A DNA stretch of 64,000 bases from the NCBI GenBank assembly GCA_021732995.1, contig JAKFWA010000025.1, forward strand, positions 62,001 through 126,000. Reading direction: 5' to 3'. Shown here one piece after another: positions 46,282 through 52,857 of the stretch. The notes below the pieces were generated by a model. The model saw only the letters and a program-made list of their open reading frames with translations. It did no database searches and was not told where the DNA came from. The first letter of the stretch is position 1. Every line of letters begins with the position of its first letter. A program made the position numbers and the translations under genes. Source of the DNA: Planctomycetaceae bacterium (GTDB taxonomy: Bacteria > Planctomycetota > Planctomycetia > Planctomycetales > Planctomycetaceae).

Positions 46282-46848
46282 ATGAAAACGGACATGACGC
46301 AAGAGATCATCAAGGCATCCGCTGAACTGAATGAAATCTTGGATCGGAACATTGACGCTTTGCCCGATATTGAAGCCTTAGACCGTGCCATCGAGTGGCA
46401 GGAAGAGGTGATCCAGGCTCTTATAGACGCGCTTTATGCGGAAGACGCGCTGTGTGCTCGCGGAATGGTTGATGATCTTGGCCTTCAGCGGTTCGTCATC
46501 CCAAAGGATGACCTCATCGCTCTGTCTGATAGAGGTAGCGAGTTCAACTCCACGGGTGGTTTGGAGTATTGCCGCCGCAACCCGATCCGCCATCACCGCG
46601 ATGTTGAGGCAGACGCACAGAGGGCACGCATCGACTGGAACCATCGGATTATCCGTGCCGTTCTCCATGCTCTTGATCGTCAAGCCGAGCACGTAGCAAA
46701 CCAGCTCGTGCTGAAGTTCCAACTGCAGCCTTACTGCAGCTTCAGTCGTACCGCTGACTCATCGAAGCCTGGTCCTGCCCTGCTCAACAAATACCTGAGT
46801 TTGTGCGGCGCCCCGGACACCTTCGTTCCACCGCAGTTACCGCGGTGA
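46282..46848 (+). CDS. Hypothetical protein in the element
   Basis: The protein has 188 residues. The first 60 are clearly helical and acidic (KASAELNEILDRNIDALPDI), then a region with many Arg/His and two helical segments (HRIIRAVLHALDRQAEHVAN). A competing 114-codon open frame lies on the other strand at 46378-46722; I prefer the plus strand because of the direction of the neighbours and the leader repeat that ends at this start codon. The stop codon lies inside leader copy 2. No family recognised. Confidence 0.55.
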   Translation: MKTDMTQEIIKASAELNEILDRNIDALPDIEALDRAIEWQEEVIQALIDALYAEDALCARGMVDDLGLQRFVIPKDDLIALSDRGSEFNSTGGLEYCRRNPIRHHRDVEADAQRARIDWNHRIIRAVLHALDRQAEHVANQLVLKFQLQPYCSFSRTADSSKPGPALLNKYLSLCGAPDTFVPPQLPR

Positions 46849-46872
46849 TTTTCGCGACCAAGGATGAATGAG
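46842..46872 (+). promoter_or_regulatory. Repeated leader element, copy 2
   Basis: GTGATTTTCGCGACCAAGGA lies just before the start of the 46873 gene and overlaps the stop of the preceding gene. The stretch ACCAAGGATG resembles the in vitro CsrA consensus ACARGGAUGU. Confidence 0.6.
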
Positions 46873-47334
46873 ATGGCGACTACCGCGCGAAGCCGAGGCA
46901 GTAAGACGCGAACGAAGAAGGCCGTATCTCCGCCGGAGCCAACTTTCGTCGGAGCTCTTTGCTTTCTGAACGTGGGGGAACAACGGCAGGAGCATCACAT
47001 ATTGCACTGCTTGGGTTTCGAGTTCATTCCGAAGATGGGTGACATCTTTCGGTTGAGCGAGTTCGAACAACGAGAAGTGTATCCAGAGTCGATCCGTCAT
47101 GACCTTTGGATCGTCAGCCAAGTCATCCACGAGCTCTATCTAAACCCGGAAGAATCCCCGCCGGAAACCGCCACTTCGAACTTCATTGTTGAGCTGCGGC
47201 CGGTACGCGCCGTCATCGCTGGCCTGATCACGAAATACGCGCCGGTGAGGCTCCGAAGCGAGCCCGCTTCCGCTCCATCAAAAGCCACAAACAACGTGCC
47301 CAAGAAGTCAGCACAGTCGTTGGGCACAGGTTGA
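46873..47334 (+). CDS. Hypothetical protein in the element
   Basis: The protein has 153 residues from the ATG at 46873. A basic N-terminus (ARSRGSKTRTKKA) is followed by a mixed alpha/beta domain with PTFVGALCFLNVGEQRQEHH and RHDLWIVSQVIHELYLNPEE. An earlier ATG nine bases upstream lies too close to the AAGGA site to be used. Preceded by leader copy 2. No family recognised. Confidence 0.6.
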   Translation: MATTARSRGSKTRTKKAVSPPEPTFVGALCFLNVGEQRQEHHILHCLGFEFIPKMGDIFRLSEFEQREVYPESIRHDLWIVSQVIHELYLNPEESPPETATSNFIVELRPVRAVIAGLITKYAPVRLRSEPASAPSKATNNVPKKSAQSLGTG

Positions 47335-47370
47335 TGACGGCTCTGCGTTGTCTGTCGATTTGCATTTATC

Positions 47371-47399
47371 GAAGTGATTTTCGAGATCGAGGAAGTATC
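47371..47399 (+). promoter_or_regulatory. Repeated leader element, copy 3
   Basis: GAAGTGATTTTCGAGATCGAGGA ends just before the XRE gene start. It differs from copy 1 at a few positions and keeps the GAGGA ribosome site. Confidence 0.6.
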
Positions 47400-47639
47400 A
47401 TGGGACGCATGACAACCAAGACAATGCCATCAACGCATGCCGGTCGGATCGCGGGTTTGCTGCGCGACGCGATGAACGATCGCGGACTCACTCAGACCGA
47501 GGTCGCCCGGCGCATGGGCATCAGCGGCTCCGCACTGTCTCACGTACTCAACGGCGGCTCGTTCACCCTGGACACGCTGGACCGAATCACTGAAGCGATT
47601 GGAATTCAGGTCGACTTCCTGATTTCAGAGCCTTCTTGA
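47400..47639 (+). CDS. XRE-family helix-turn-helix regulator
   Basis: The protein has 79 residues and is a single HTH_XRE domain: LTQTEVARRMGISGSALSHV is the two-helix DNA-binding core, followed by FTLDTLDRITEAIGIQVDFL. Such small proteins are phage repressors or antitoxins. The stop codon overlaps the first of two TTGA-type palindromic half sites, so self-regulation is possible. I used the ATG that directly follows leader copy 3. It lies 390 bases upstream of the integrase gene. Confidence 0.85.
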   Translation: MGRMTTKTMPSTHAGRIAGLLRDAMNDRGLTQTEVARRMGISGSALSHVLNGGSFTLDTLDRITEAIGIQVDFLISEPS

Positions 47640-47683
47640 ATAAATCCTCAACATGACTTGATGCTTGTTGAGTAAATCCTCAA
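47636..47683. promoter_or_regulatory. Paired palindromic sites, possible operator
   Basis: TTGAATAAATCCTCAA (47636-47651) and TTGAGTAAATCCTCAA (47668-47683) are 32 bases apart, about three helical turns. Each has TTGA/TCAA ends. They lie just after the XRE gene and before the integrase. Confidence 0.55.
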
Positions 47684-48027
47684 TGTTCGCCCCGTCGCAC
47701 GTTGGTCTTTGACTGATGAGTGAGCGGGGCGAATTCGTTTTAGGCGGGCCAGTTTGGCCCGATTGACCCTCTTAAGAACGGTCGCCTCGCTCACTCATCA
47801 GTCCACCGAAACCAGCCCCAGCTTTGCCCGACGTGCGACAACACAAGGCGAAGTTTGGGGCTGGTTCGTTTTCCGGGCACTGAATGAAGTTCGACTGTCG
47901 TAGCCGGACTTCGCCGAGCAGTGATTCACTCGATTTTGTGCACGCATGCACGCCTATCGAGAGGCGTGGTCAATACTCGTTTGTCACCTGATAAGCAGAT
48001 CAGGTGTTACTCAATGGAGCAGCCAAG
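47684..48027. other. Non-coding region with nested inverted repeats
   Basis: Exact 16-base arms at 47711-47726 and 47788-47803 (GACTGATGAGTGAGCG and complement) enclose a smaller pair around GGGCC/GGCCC. A further pair at 47811-47825 and 47851-47865 (ACCAGCCCCA and complement) is followed by CGTTTTCC. No gene is seen. It may be a small RNA, terminator pair or recombination site. Confidence 0.55.
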
Positions 48028-49377
48028 ATGGCGTCATGGATGTGGACAGTGATAGCTCTCTTGGGGGCACTACAAATGAGCGCATTGCGAATTGCGAGTC
48101 TGGAAGACGAGCCCGGTTCATTGGCAGGCCGAGAGGCCGACACAGGGCCACTGCAGGTAGATTCGGAACCACCGATTCTCTTGCCAATGGCACGCGGCGA
48201 AACAGCTCCCACAAGCCGGACTGAGGGCCAGCAACAAGCCCCCGTCTTGCTTTCGATCGAGGCGTTGCGTCAGGTCATTTCCGAATGCCATCTGATCAAC
48301 GGTCAGATGGTAATGCAGCCGGGCAACCCGTCTGGAAGCGGCATTGCAGCCAGGGGCGAACCGGTCTATCTGCGGCAGTGTTATGAGTGGACGAAGGCCG
48401 CGTGCGTTTGGGCCGAGTCCACGGCTCGCGAGTACCGTTTGACCGTGGAACGCTGGGAGAAGCATTGGAGCCGTCGAGGCAACCCCACCGGCCCGGACAT
48501 CCGCGACATCAAGGATGGTGACTTCGCGAAGTATTGCCAGGTGCGTGATTGGCACGGTCGCACGGCTGAGCTGTATTGGACCTACTTCGAGAAGCTGCTG
48601 AAGTCGGCTACGCCGAGAACATCACGGCTCAAGTACGGTCGCGCTGCAGCGGACGTGATCCTTAGAGAGTTACCGACCAGCGGCTTGGAAGGCCGCATTG
48701 AGACGAGCGAGGTTTGGGATGAAGAAGTCGCTACGGAAAGCCTGTGCGTCTACCACATCTCGCGATTGATGGAGGCCGCTCAGTGCGCCACGTGGCCCAA
48801 GTGCCCGCCGGGTATCTCGCCTGGTCTGACCTGGGCTGGGCTGCTGTGGCTCGAATGGTACTGCGGCCCGCGCATGGCCGACGCAATCAAGATGGATCTC
48901 CGCAACTTCGACTGGACCAAGCAGACCCTCAAGTATCGGGAGTCCAAGCGCAAGAAGATCGTCATCGTCCCCATTCCGGACGTGGCGATGCCGTTGCTGC
49001 GTACTCTCAAGGCCGCGGCTGAGCAAGCCGGTCGGAAGCGACTGTTCGCGTTCCCTGAGTACTGCATCAAGAGTCCGACCGGAACGCTCTACAAGTGGCT
49101 CAGTCACTTCCACGAACTCGCCAAAGTCGAGCCGCTGAAGAAAGCCGAAAGCGGGCGGACTGAATGGTTCCACCAGTTCCGCAAGAGCTGCACCTCGCAG
49201 TGGATCGAGACCGCTTCGGGTCTCCAACGATTCTTCGTCGGCCACAAGACCGGCGATGTGAGCGATGACCATTACGCCCGCGTGTTGAAACAGATGCGTG
49301 AGGCGGCTGTGAACTATCCCGTCCCCGACTGGTTGACGGCCTGGAACGAAGCCAACAGCCAGCGGGCATCGGGTTGA
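48028..49377 (+). CDS. Tyrosine recombinase (integrase)
   Basis: The protein has 449 residues from the ATG at 48028 (GGAG upstream). The C-terminal half has the catalytic set in order: Arg in WYCGPRMADAIKMDLRNFDW, Lys in RESKRKKIVIVP, HQFRKS (HxxR), then GHKTGDVSDDHY with the late His and the nucleophile Tyr. The middle region (residues of about 110-200) is the core-binding helical domain (TAREYRLTVERWEKHW). It cuts and joins DNA through a 3'-phosphotyrosine and would integrate or excise the element. It could use the tRNA-Lys site. A GTG 24 bases upstream is an alternative start. Confidence 0.9.
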   Translation: MASWMWTVIALLGALQMSALRIASLEDEPGSLAGREADTGPLQVDSEPPILLPMARGETAPTSRTEGQQQAPVLLSIEALRQVISECHLINGQMVMQPGNPSGSGIAARGEPVYLRQCYEWTKAACVWAESTAREYRLTVERWEKHWSRRGNPTGPDIRDIKDGDFAKYCQVRDWHGRTAELYWTYFEKLLKSATPRTSRLKYGRAAADVILRELPTSGLEGRIETSEVWDEEVATESLCVYHISRLMEAAQCATWPKCPPGISPGLTWAGLLWLEWYCGPRMADAIKMDLRNFDWTKQTLKYRESKRKKIVIVPIPDVAMPLLRTLKAAAEQAGRKRLFAFPEYCIKSPTGTLYKWLSHFHELAKVEPLKKAESGRTEWFHQFRKSCTSQWIETASGLQRFFVGHKTGDVSDDHYARVLKQMREAAVNYPVPDWLTAWNEANSQRASG

Positions 49378-49383
49378 TTTATG

Positions 49384-49427
49384 CCGGGCGAGCCCAACTC
49401 GGGCAGGGCTCGCCCGGTGGCGTTTCT
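49384..49427 (+). terminator. Terminator after the integrase
   Basis: Exact 12-base arms 49384-49395 and 49406-49417 (CCGGGCGAGCCC and complement) are followed by TGGCGTTTCTT. It lies 6 bases after the integrase stop. Confidence 0.75.
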
Positions 49428-49447
49428 TCGACTCAGGAAAGGGCGTC

Positions 49448-49636
49448 ATGGACGACATCAACGAGGCCACCGCTGTGCCTCCGGGCAACGGTGACGCGTG
49501 GCTGGTGATAGTCACGCTGGTGTGCCTCTTCCTTTGGGGCGCTCACGTCGCGTGGCGTGAGCGCCATCAGGACCGGGGCTGCGGAGTCAATCCGCTTCGC
49601 CTGGTGCCAGTCCCAGACCCGCGTTTTCAACGATGA
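49448..49636 (+). CDS. Small single-pass membrane protein
   Basis: The protein has 62 residues. Residues 18-34 (AWLVIVTLVCLFLWGAHVAW) form one membrane helix, followed by a basic tail (RERHQDRG). AGGAAAGG lies before the ATG. Size and position (between integrase and the csrA-like gene) fit small phage membrane proteins such as holin-like or regulator proteins, but nothing specific is recognised. Confidence 0.6.
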   Translation: MDDINEATAVPPGNGDAWLVIVTLVCLFLWGAHVAWRERHQDRGCGVNPLRLVPVPDPRFQR

Positions 49637-49789
49637 GAAGCCCGTCCGGCGGCTTCCGGACAACAACAGGTGACGTGCTAGTCCGTGCCCGTGAAGGGGT
49701 GCGAGTTGGCCCCCGACGTTGCGTTGCCTGGCGGACTCGCACCCGCACCAGAAGCCGCCGGACACAGTTTCATTCCAGAAAGGGAAGCC

Positions 49790-50146
49790 ATGTCGTCCGC
49801 AAAACAGCCTTGTCAGACGTTGCCTCGATGGCTGAAGGATAATCTTGGCCAGAGCTGCCTGGCCCCGTTGACCTCACAAGATTCAGCGGCCCTGGCAGCC
49901 GCTGTGCAGCTCGTGGCGCTGTATTCGTTCCGCCCGCATCCGGATGTCTTGGACGCATTCGCCAAGACAGTGCGTTCGATGCAACCGAGCTGCTGGCACC
50001 TGGCCTATCACTCGATCGCTCACGTCCTGAACTGGGAAGACCGTGCCCGCCTGTGGCTTAACGCGGGGCTGCCGCCCTCGATTCGACTCTCACGCTGCAA
50101 GTTCGAGCCCTCAGCTCGGCTCGATGCTGTGCCAGCGGCTGTCTGA
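49790..50146 (+). CDS. Hypothetical protein in the element
   Basis: The protein has 118 residues from the ATG at 49790, preceded by AAGGGAAG. It is largely helical (AALAAAVQLVALYSFRPHPD, WHLAYHSIAHVLNWEDRARL) with three or four cysteines but no clear metal motif. An in-frame start 105 bases upstream exists, but the ribosome site favours this one. No family recognised. Confidence 0.6.
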   Translation: MSSAKQPCQTLPRWLKDNLGQSCLAPLTSQDSAALAAAVQLVALYSFRPHPDVLDAFAKTVRSMQPSCWHLAYHSIAHVLNWEDRARLWLNAGLPPSIRLSRCKFEPSARLDAVPAAV

Positions 50147-50183
50147 CCGAAACATATCGGTTTCAGCGTGAAGACTTGGTGCG

Positions 50184-50243
50184 TGATCCGTGGCTCAACG
50201 GGAGTGCCACACAACGGCTCGGGTTCGAACCCCGGCGGATCAC
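50184..50243 (+). tRNA. Minimal tRNA-like sequence (degenerate)
   Basis: Acceptor-like 7-base arms TGATCCG (50184-50190) and CGGATCA (50236-50242) enclose a GCTC/GAGT D-arm-like hairpin, a GCC ACACAAC GGC arm and an intact T-arm (TCGGG TTCGAAC CCCGG). At 59 bases it is far shorter than a tRNA, has no variable region and lacks T33, so it is a remnant or tRNA mimic rather than a working tRNA. It lies about 90 bases upstream of the csrA-like gene. Confidence 0.4.
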
Positions 50244-50330
50244 TTAACACGCGACGCGCGGCAAGCGTCGCGGACCAGAGAACAGGGAGTTCGCTGGTCA
50301 TCGGTGCCGAGAGCTTGGGAGGGCTCTGTC

Positions 50331-50540
50331 ATGTTGGTTCTGAGCAGGAAGACGGATCAGACGGCGGTAGCTCGGTTGCCAGATGGCCGCGAGATCGTGG
50401 TCAAGGTGATCGAAATTCGGAACGGCACTGTGCGACTCGGCTTTGAAGCCGATCGTGACATCACGATTGATCGCCGCGAGGTGCACGACGCCAAGCAGCA
50501 GGGCCTGCCGACCATGCTCGTCACAACGGCGGGAGGTTGA
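50331..50540 (+). CDS. csrA: CsrA-like RNA-binding protein carried by the element
   Basis: The protein has 69 residues: MLVLSRKTDQTAVARLPDGR, then VRLGFEADRDITIDRREVHD. It keeps the CsrA beta-strand order and the basic IDRREV strand that contacts GGA motifs, while the loop after strand 1 (TAVARLPDGRE) is changed. CsrA copies on phages and plasmids can redirect host post-transcriptional control. The ATG at 50331 has GGGAGGG seven bases upstream. Longer in-frame starts would run through the tRNA-like sequence and are not used. Confidence 0.9.
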   Translation: MLVLSRKTDQTAVARLPDGREIVVKVIEIRNGTVRLGFEADRDITIDRREVHDAKQQGLPTMLVTTAGG

Positions 50541-50542
50541 TC

Positions 50543-51355
50543 ATGGCAGCCATTCTTACCGAGTGCACGGACCTCGAAGCGCTCAATCTGCTGCGCAACG
50601 TCCGCAAGCATCTTCACAAGGATCTCGACGAGTTCGAGGTCACGCTGGCCGTCATCAAGGCTGAGCGGAAGCTCAACAAGGACGGCGAAGACACCGAAGG
50701 GCCAGTGCTCGCGCTGCACGGTTACGAGTGTGCGGCGACGATCAAGATCACGCCGCTCAATCAACGCGTGCTGAAGGTGCCTGACGCGATCCTGACCATC
50801 AATTGGGAGCAGTGGGAATCACTGACCAAGGCTGAGAAGGAAGCGTTGTTGGATCACGAGCTGACGCACCTGGTGATCTCGCGTGATGCGGAGAACACAC
50901 CGCGCTACGACGACCTCGGCAGGCCACTGCTCCGCATGCGGAAGCACGACTGGCACCTGGGCGGCTTCCTGGAAGTCGTCGAGCGGCACGGCATTCAATC
51001 GCTTGATGCCAGCTCGGTGCACGCCGTCGCCACCAGCGGGACGTTCAAGATTCAACGCATCTTCCAGTGGGACGACTTCGTTGAAGCCGAAACCGACAAC
51101 GAGCACGAGCAAGTGCAGTCCGCCGTGGCCCGCATCGAAGCCAGCCAGGGCCGGACATCCAAGCGGAAACCCAAAGGCTCAGCGAAGCCAGACGACTCCG
51201 ACTCCGACCACGAAGAGGGATTGGTGTTGAAGTTCGGATCGCTCAAGGAAGCCACCCAGGCGTTTCAGGATGTCACGTCGCAGATGAGGAAGAAGACGGC
51301 ATCGCGGAAGTCACGCGCGAAGGGTGGCAGCAACAACACGCAGGGCGGGAACTAG
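50543..51355 (+). CDS. Phage-type putative metallopeptidase
   Basis: The protein has 270 residues. EALLDHELTHLVISRDAENT carries a zincin-type HELTH motif, followed by DDLGRPLLRMRKHDWHLGG with a possible third metal His; this layout matches the phage metallopeptidase (PhageMetallopep) group. The last about 100 residues are charged, with Lys/Asp/Ser-rich segments and a short helical stretch. GGAGG lies before the ATG. It follows csrA by two bases, in the same transcript. Its substrate is unknown. Confidence 0.7.
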   Translation: MAAILTECTDLEALNLLRNVRKHLHKDLDEFEVTLAVIKAERKLNKDGEDTEGPVLALHGYECAATIKITPLNQRVLKVPDAILTINWEQWESLTKAEKEALLDHELTHLVISRDAENTPRYDDLGRPLLRMRKHDWHLGGFLEVVERHGIQSLDASSVHAVATSGTFKIQRIFQWDDFVEAETDNEHEQVQSAVARIEASQGRTSKRKPKGSAKPDDSDSDHEEGLVLKFGSLKEATQAFQDVTSQMRKKTASRKSRAKGGSNNTQGGN

Positions 51356-51357
51356 CC

Positions 51358-51603
51358 ATGCACAAGCAAGTTGCCCAGCAGCTCGCGCTGCAATGCCCCG
51401 ACCACGATCAGTGGTTGACCACGATGCGGTTCTTCCTGCCATCGCTGCTGAATGATCAGCAGTGCCTGTTCGAGTGCGTGGTGGTTGAGGCCAAACGCCA
51501 GGCGAAGAAGGCGGGCAAGTCGGCGCGAGCCCTCGAAGACTACGTGGCCGACACGCTCGATGAGCTGAAGCTGAAACTCGTTCCCACGGGGCTACTGTCA
51601 TGA
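51358..51603 (+). CDS. Small hypothetical protein
   Basis: The protein has 81 residues, mostly helical, with basic segments (VVEAKRQAKKAGKSARALED). It starts two bases after the metallopeptidase stop, and its own stop overlaps the next start (ATGA), so it is part of a tightly coupled string of genes. No family recognised. Confidence 0.6.
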   Translation: MHKQVAQQLALQCPDHDQWLTTMRFFLPSLLNDQQCLFECVVVEAKRQAKKAGKSARALEDYVADTLDELKLKLVPTGLLS

Positions 51604-51932
51604 CCGCTAAGACCGCACAACCCAAGGGCCGCATGGTCCTCGTGACGATTGGTTGGCAGCACCTTCTGCTGCCTGATGACACCGGCGTCGCAGCGTTAAT
51701 GAAGATGCTGCAGAAGGCCGAGTTCGTGAGTGATCAGCGCTACGGCAAGCGGCCCCGGCTCGTGATGGACACCGACCCTGTCCGGCTGCAAACCGAGTAC
51801 GTGAAGCGCGACGTGCGTTTGGTTACGAAGGCTCAAGCCGAGCGTGAAGACGAGGCCGACGAACTCGCAAAGCCACGCAAAGCGCTGGAGCAGAAACCCA
51901 AGACGCTGTTCCTGGAGGGGCCATCGAGATGA
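51600..51932 (+). CDS. Hypothetical protein
   Basis: The protein has 110 residues: a short beta segment (RMVLVTIGWQHLLLPDD), a helix (VAALMKMLQKAEFVSDQR), then a charged helical half. It overlaps the genes on both sides by ATGA. It resembles short phage proteins with a beta-hairpin start, but no family is recognised. Confidence 0.6.
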   Translation: MTAKTAQPKGRMVLVTIGWQHLLLPDDTGVAALMKMLQKAEFVSDQRYGKRPRLVMDTDPVRLQTEYVKRDVRLVTKAQAEREDEADELAKPRKALEQKPKTLFLEGPSR

Positions 51933-52231
51933 CCCGAGACCTGCCCTCACTGCAGCTCAGTCAGCGTGTGACGATTCGGCCTGGTGATGTCGTGCAGCTC
52001 CGTGGCGGTGGTGACTACTACCGTCACGGCCGCACCTGGCAGCGAGTCTTTCACGCGACCGGAACGGCGCGAGTGATCCGCCTGCACGCGGATCGCAGCG
52101 GCTCGAAGATCTTCGCCGACCTGGTCATGAGCCACGACTGCCAGACCCGCACGCTGCTCGTCCAGGGCGAATATCGCAGTCGAGCCACCGGCCTGAAGTA
52201 CCGAGCCTACAACCTGCGGAGGGCTCGGTGA
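51929..52231 (+). CDS. Small basic beta-rich hypothetical protein
   Basis: The protein has 100 residues with a beta-strand pattern: QRVTIRPGDVVQLRGGGDYY, then GTARVIRLHADRSGSKIFAD and TLLVQGEYRSRATGLKYRAY. The GDVVQLRGG start resembles SH3-like or OB-like nucleic-acid-binding folds. It overlaps the previous gene by ATGA, and its TGA overlaps the next ATG (TGATG). Confidence 0.6.
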   Translation: MTRDLPSLQLSQRVTIRPGDVVQLRGGGDYYRHGRTWQRVFHATGTARVIRLHADRSGSKIFADLVMSHDCQTRTLLVQGEYRSRATGLKYRAYNLRRAR

Positions 52232-52528
52232 TGAAGTCGACCACCTTCATTCGCCAGCCGATTGAAACCGCTGTGACGGACGTCGCTGGCCTGGTTGACG
52301 TCGTTCTCATTGGTGAGGACGGCAACGGCGAACCGACGTTCGATCTCCATCGAAACGGGCATCGGTTGGTGTCGGCCATCACGCTCAGCTGCATTCGCAG
52401 TCACCGCCGCGAACCACGCAGCCAGGCCATGCGGCTCGCGGTCGAGATGCTGATGTTCGAGGACCGCGAACGGTTCTCAGCCTGGTGGCGTTTCATTTTC
52501 CAGCAACCCATCGAAAGGAAGTGCGGCA
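52231..52528 (+). CDS. Small hypothetical protein with no stop at the expected place
   Basis: From the ATG at 52231 (overlapping the previous stop), about 99 residues look like a normal small protein (DVVLIGEDGNGEPTFDLHRN, MRLAVEMLMFEDRERF). All neighbours end in an overlap with the next start, and here the next start is the GTG at 52529 with TGA at 52530-52532, but that TGA is not in frame. The frame instead runs on into the exonuclease. Either a frameshift has occurred or the two are one protein. The end coordinate given is where the plausible protein-like part stops. Confidence 0.5.
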
Positions 52529-52825
52529 GTGATCAGCCCGTTAGAAGAGAACCAGGTGCACGAATTGCTGGCGGAGGCAACGCGAGAACGCGACCTGGCG
52601 ATTGCGGACCTGACAGCAGCGCTGGAACACGGCTCGCCTCAACGCCTGATGTCGTGGTTGTGGCTGTACGACATGGAGAAGGCGAACGAACTGGAACTGG
52701 CGACACAGTTCTGGCCGAAAGAGACATGGGATGCGAGCAAGGACCAGAAGCTGATGCAGCACCGCATCCAACGAGTGAGGAAGACGGTGCTCACGATCTT
52801 CGACCTCAAGACGCACGGCGACTGA
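52529..52825 (+). CDS. Small helical hypothetical protein overlapping the exonuclease frame
   Basis: The protein has 98 residues, helical and charged (EENQVHELLAEATRERDLAI, QKLMQHRIQRVRKTVLTIFD). GTG at 52529 has AAAGGAA eight bases upstream. It lies in a different frame from the long open frame that links the previous gene to the exonuclease, and the reading of that other frame here is a typical shadow (Gly/Arg/Thr/Pro-rich). No family recognised. Confidence 0.65.
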   Translation: MISPLEENQVHELLAEATRERDLAIADLTAALEHGSPQRLMSWLWLYDMEKANELELATQFWPKETWDASKDQKLMQHRIQRVRKTVLTIFDLKTHGD

Positions 52826-52857
52826 TCGACGCTCCGCCCGAAACCATCAACGGAATC

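Noticed and set aside
46378-46722. A 114-codon minus-strand open frame
   Set aside because: The plus-strand frame here follows the repeated leader and the direction of its neighbours. The minus frame has no ribosome site.
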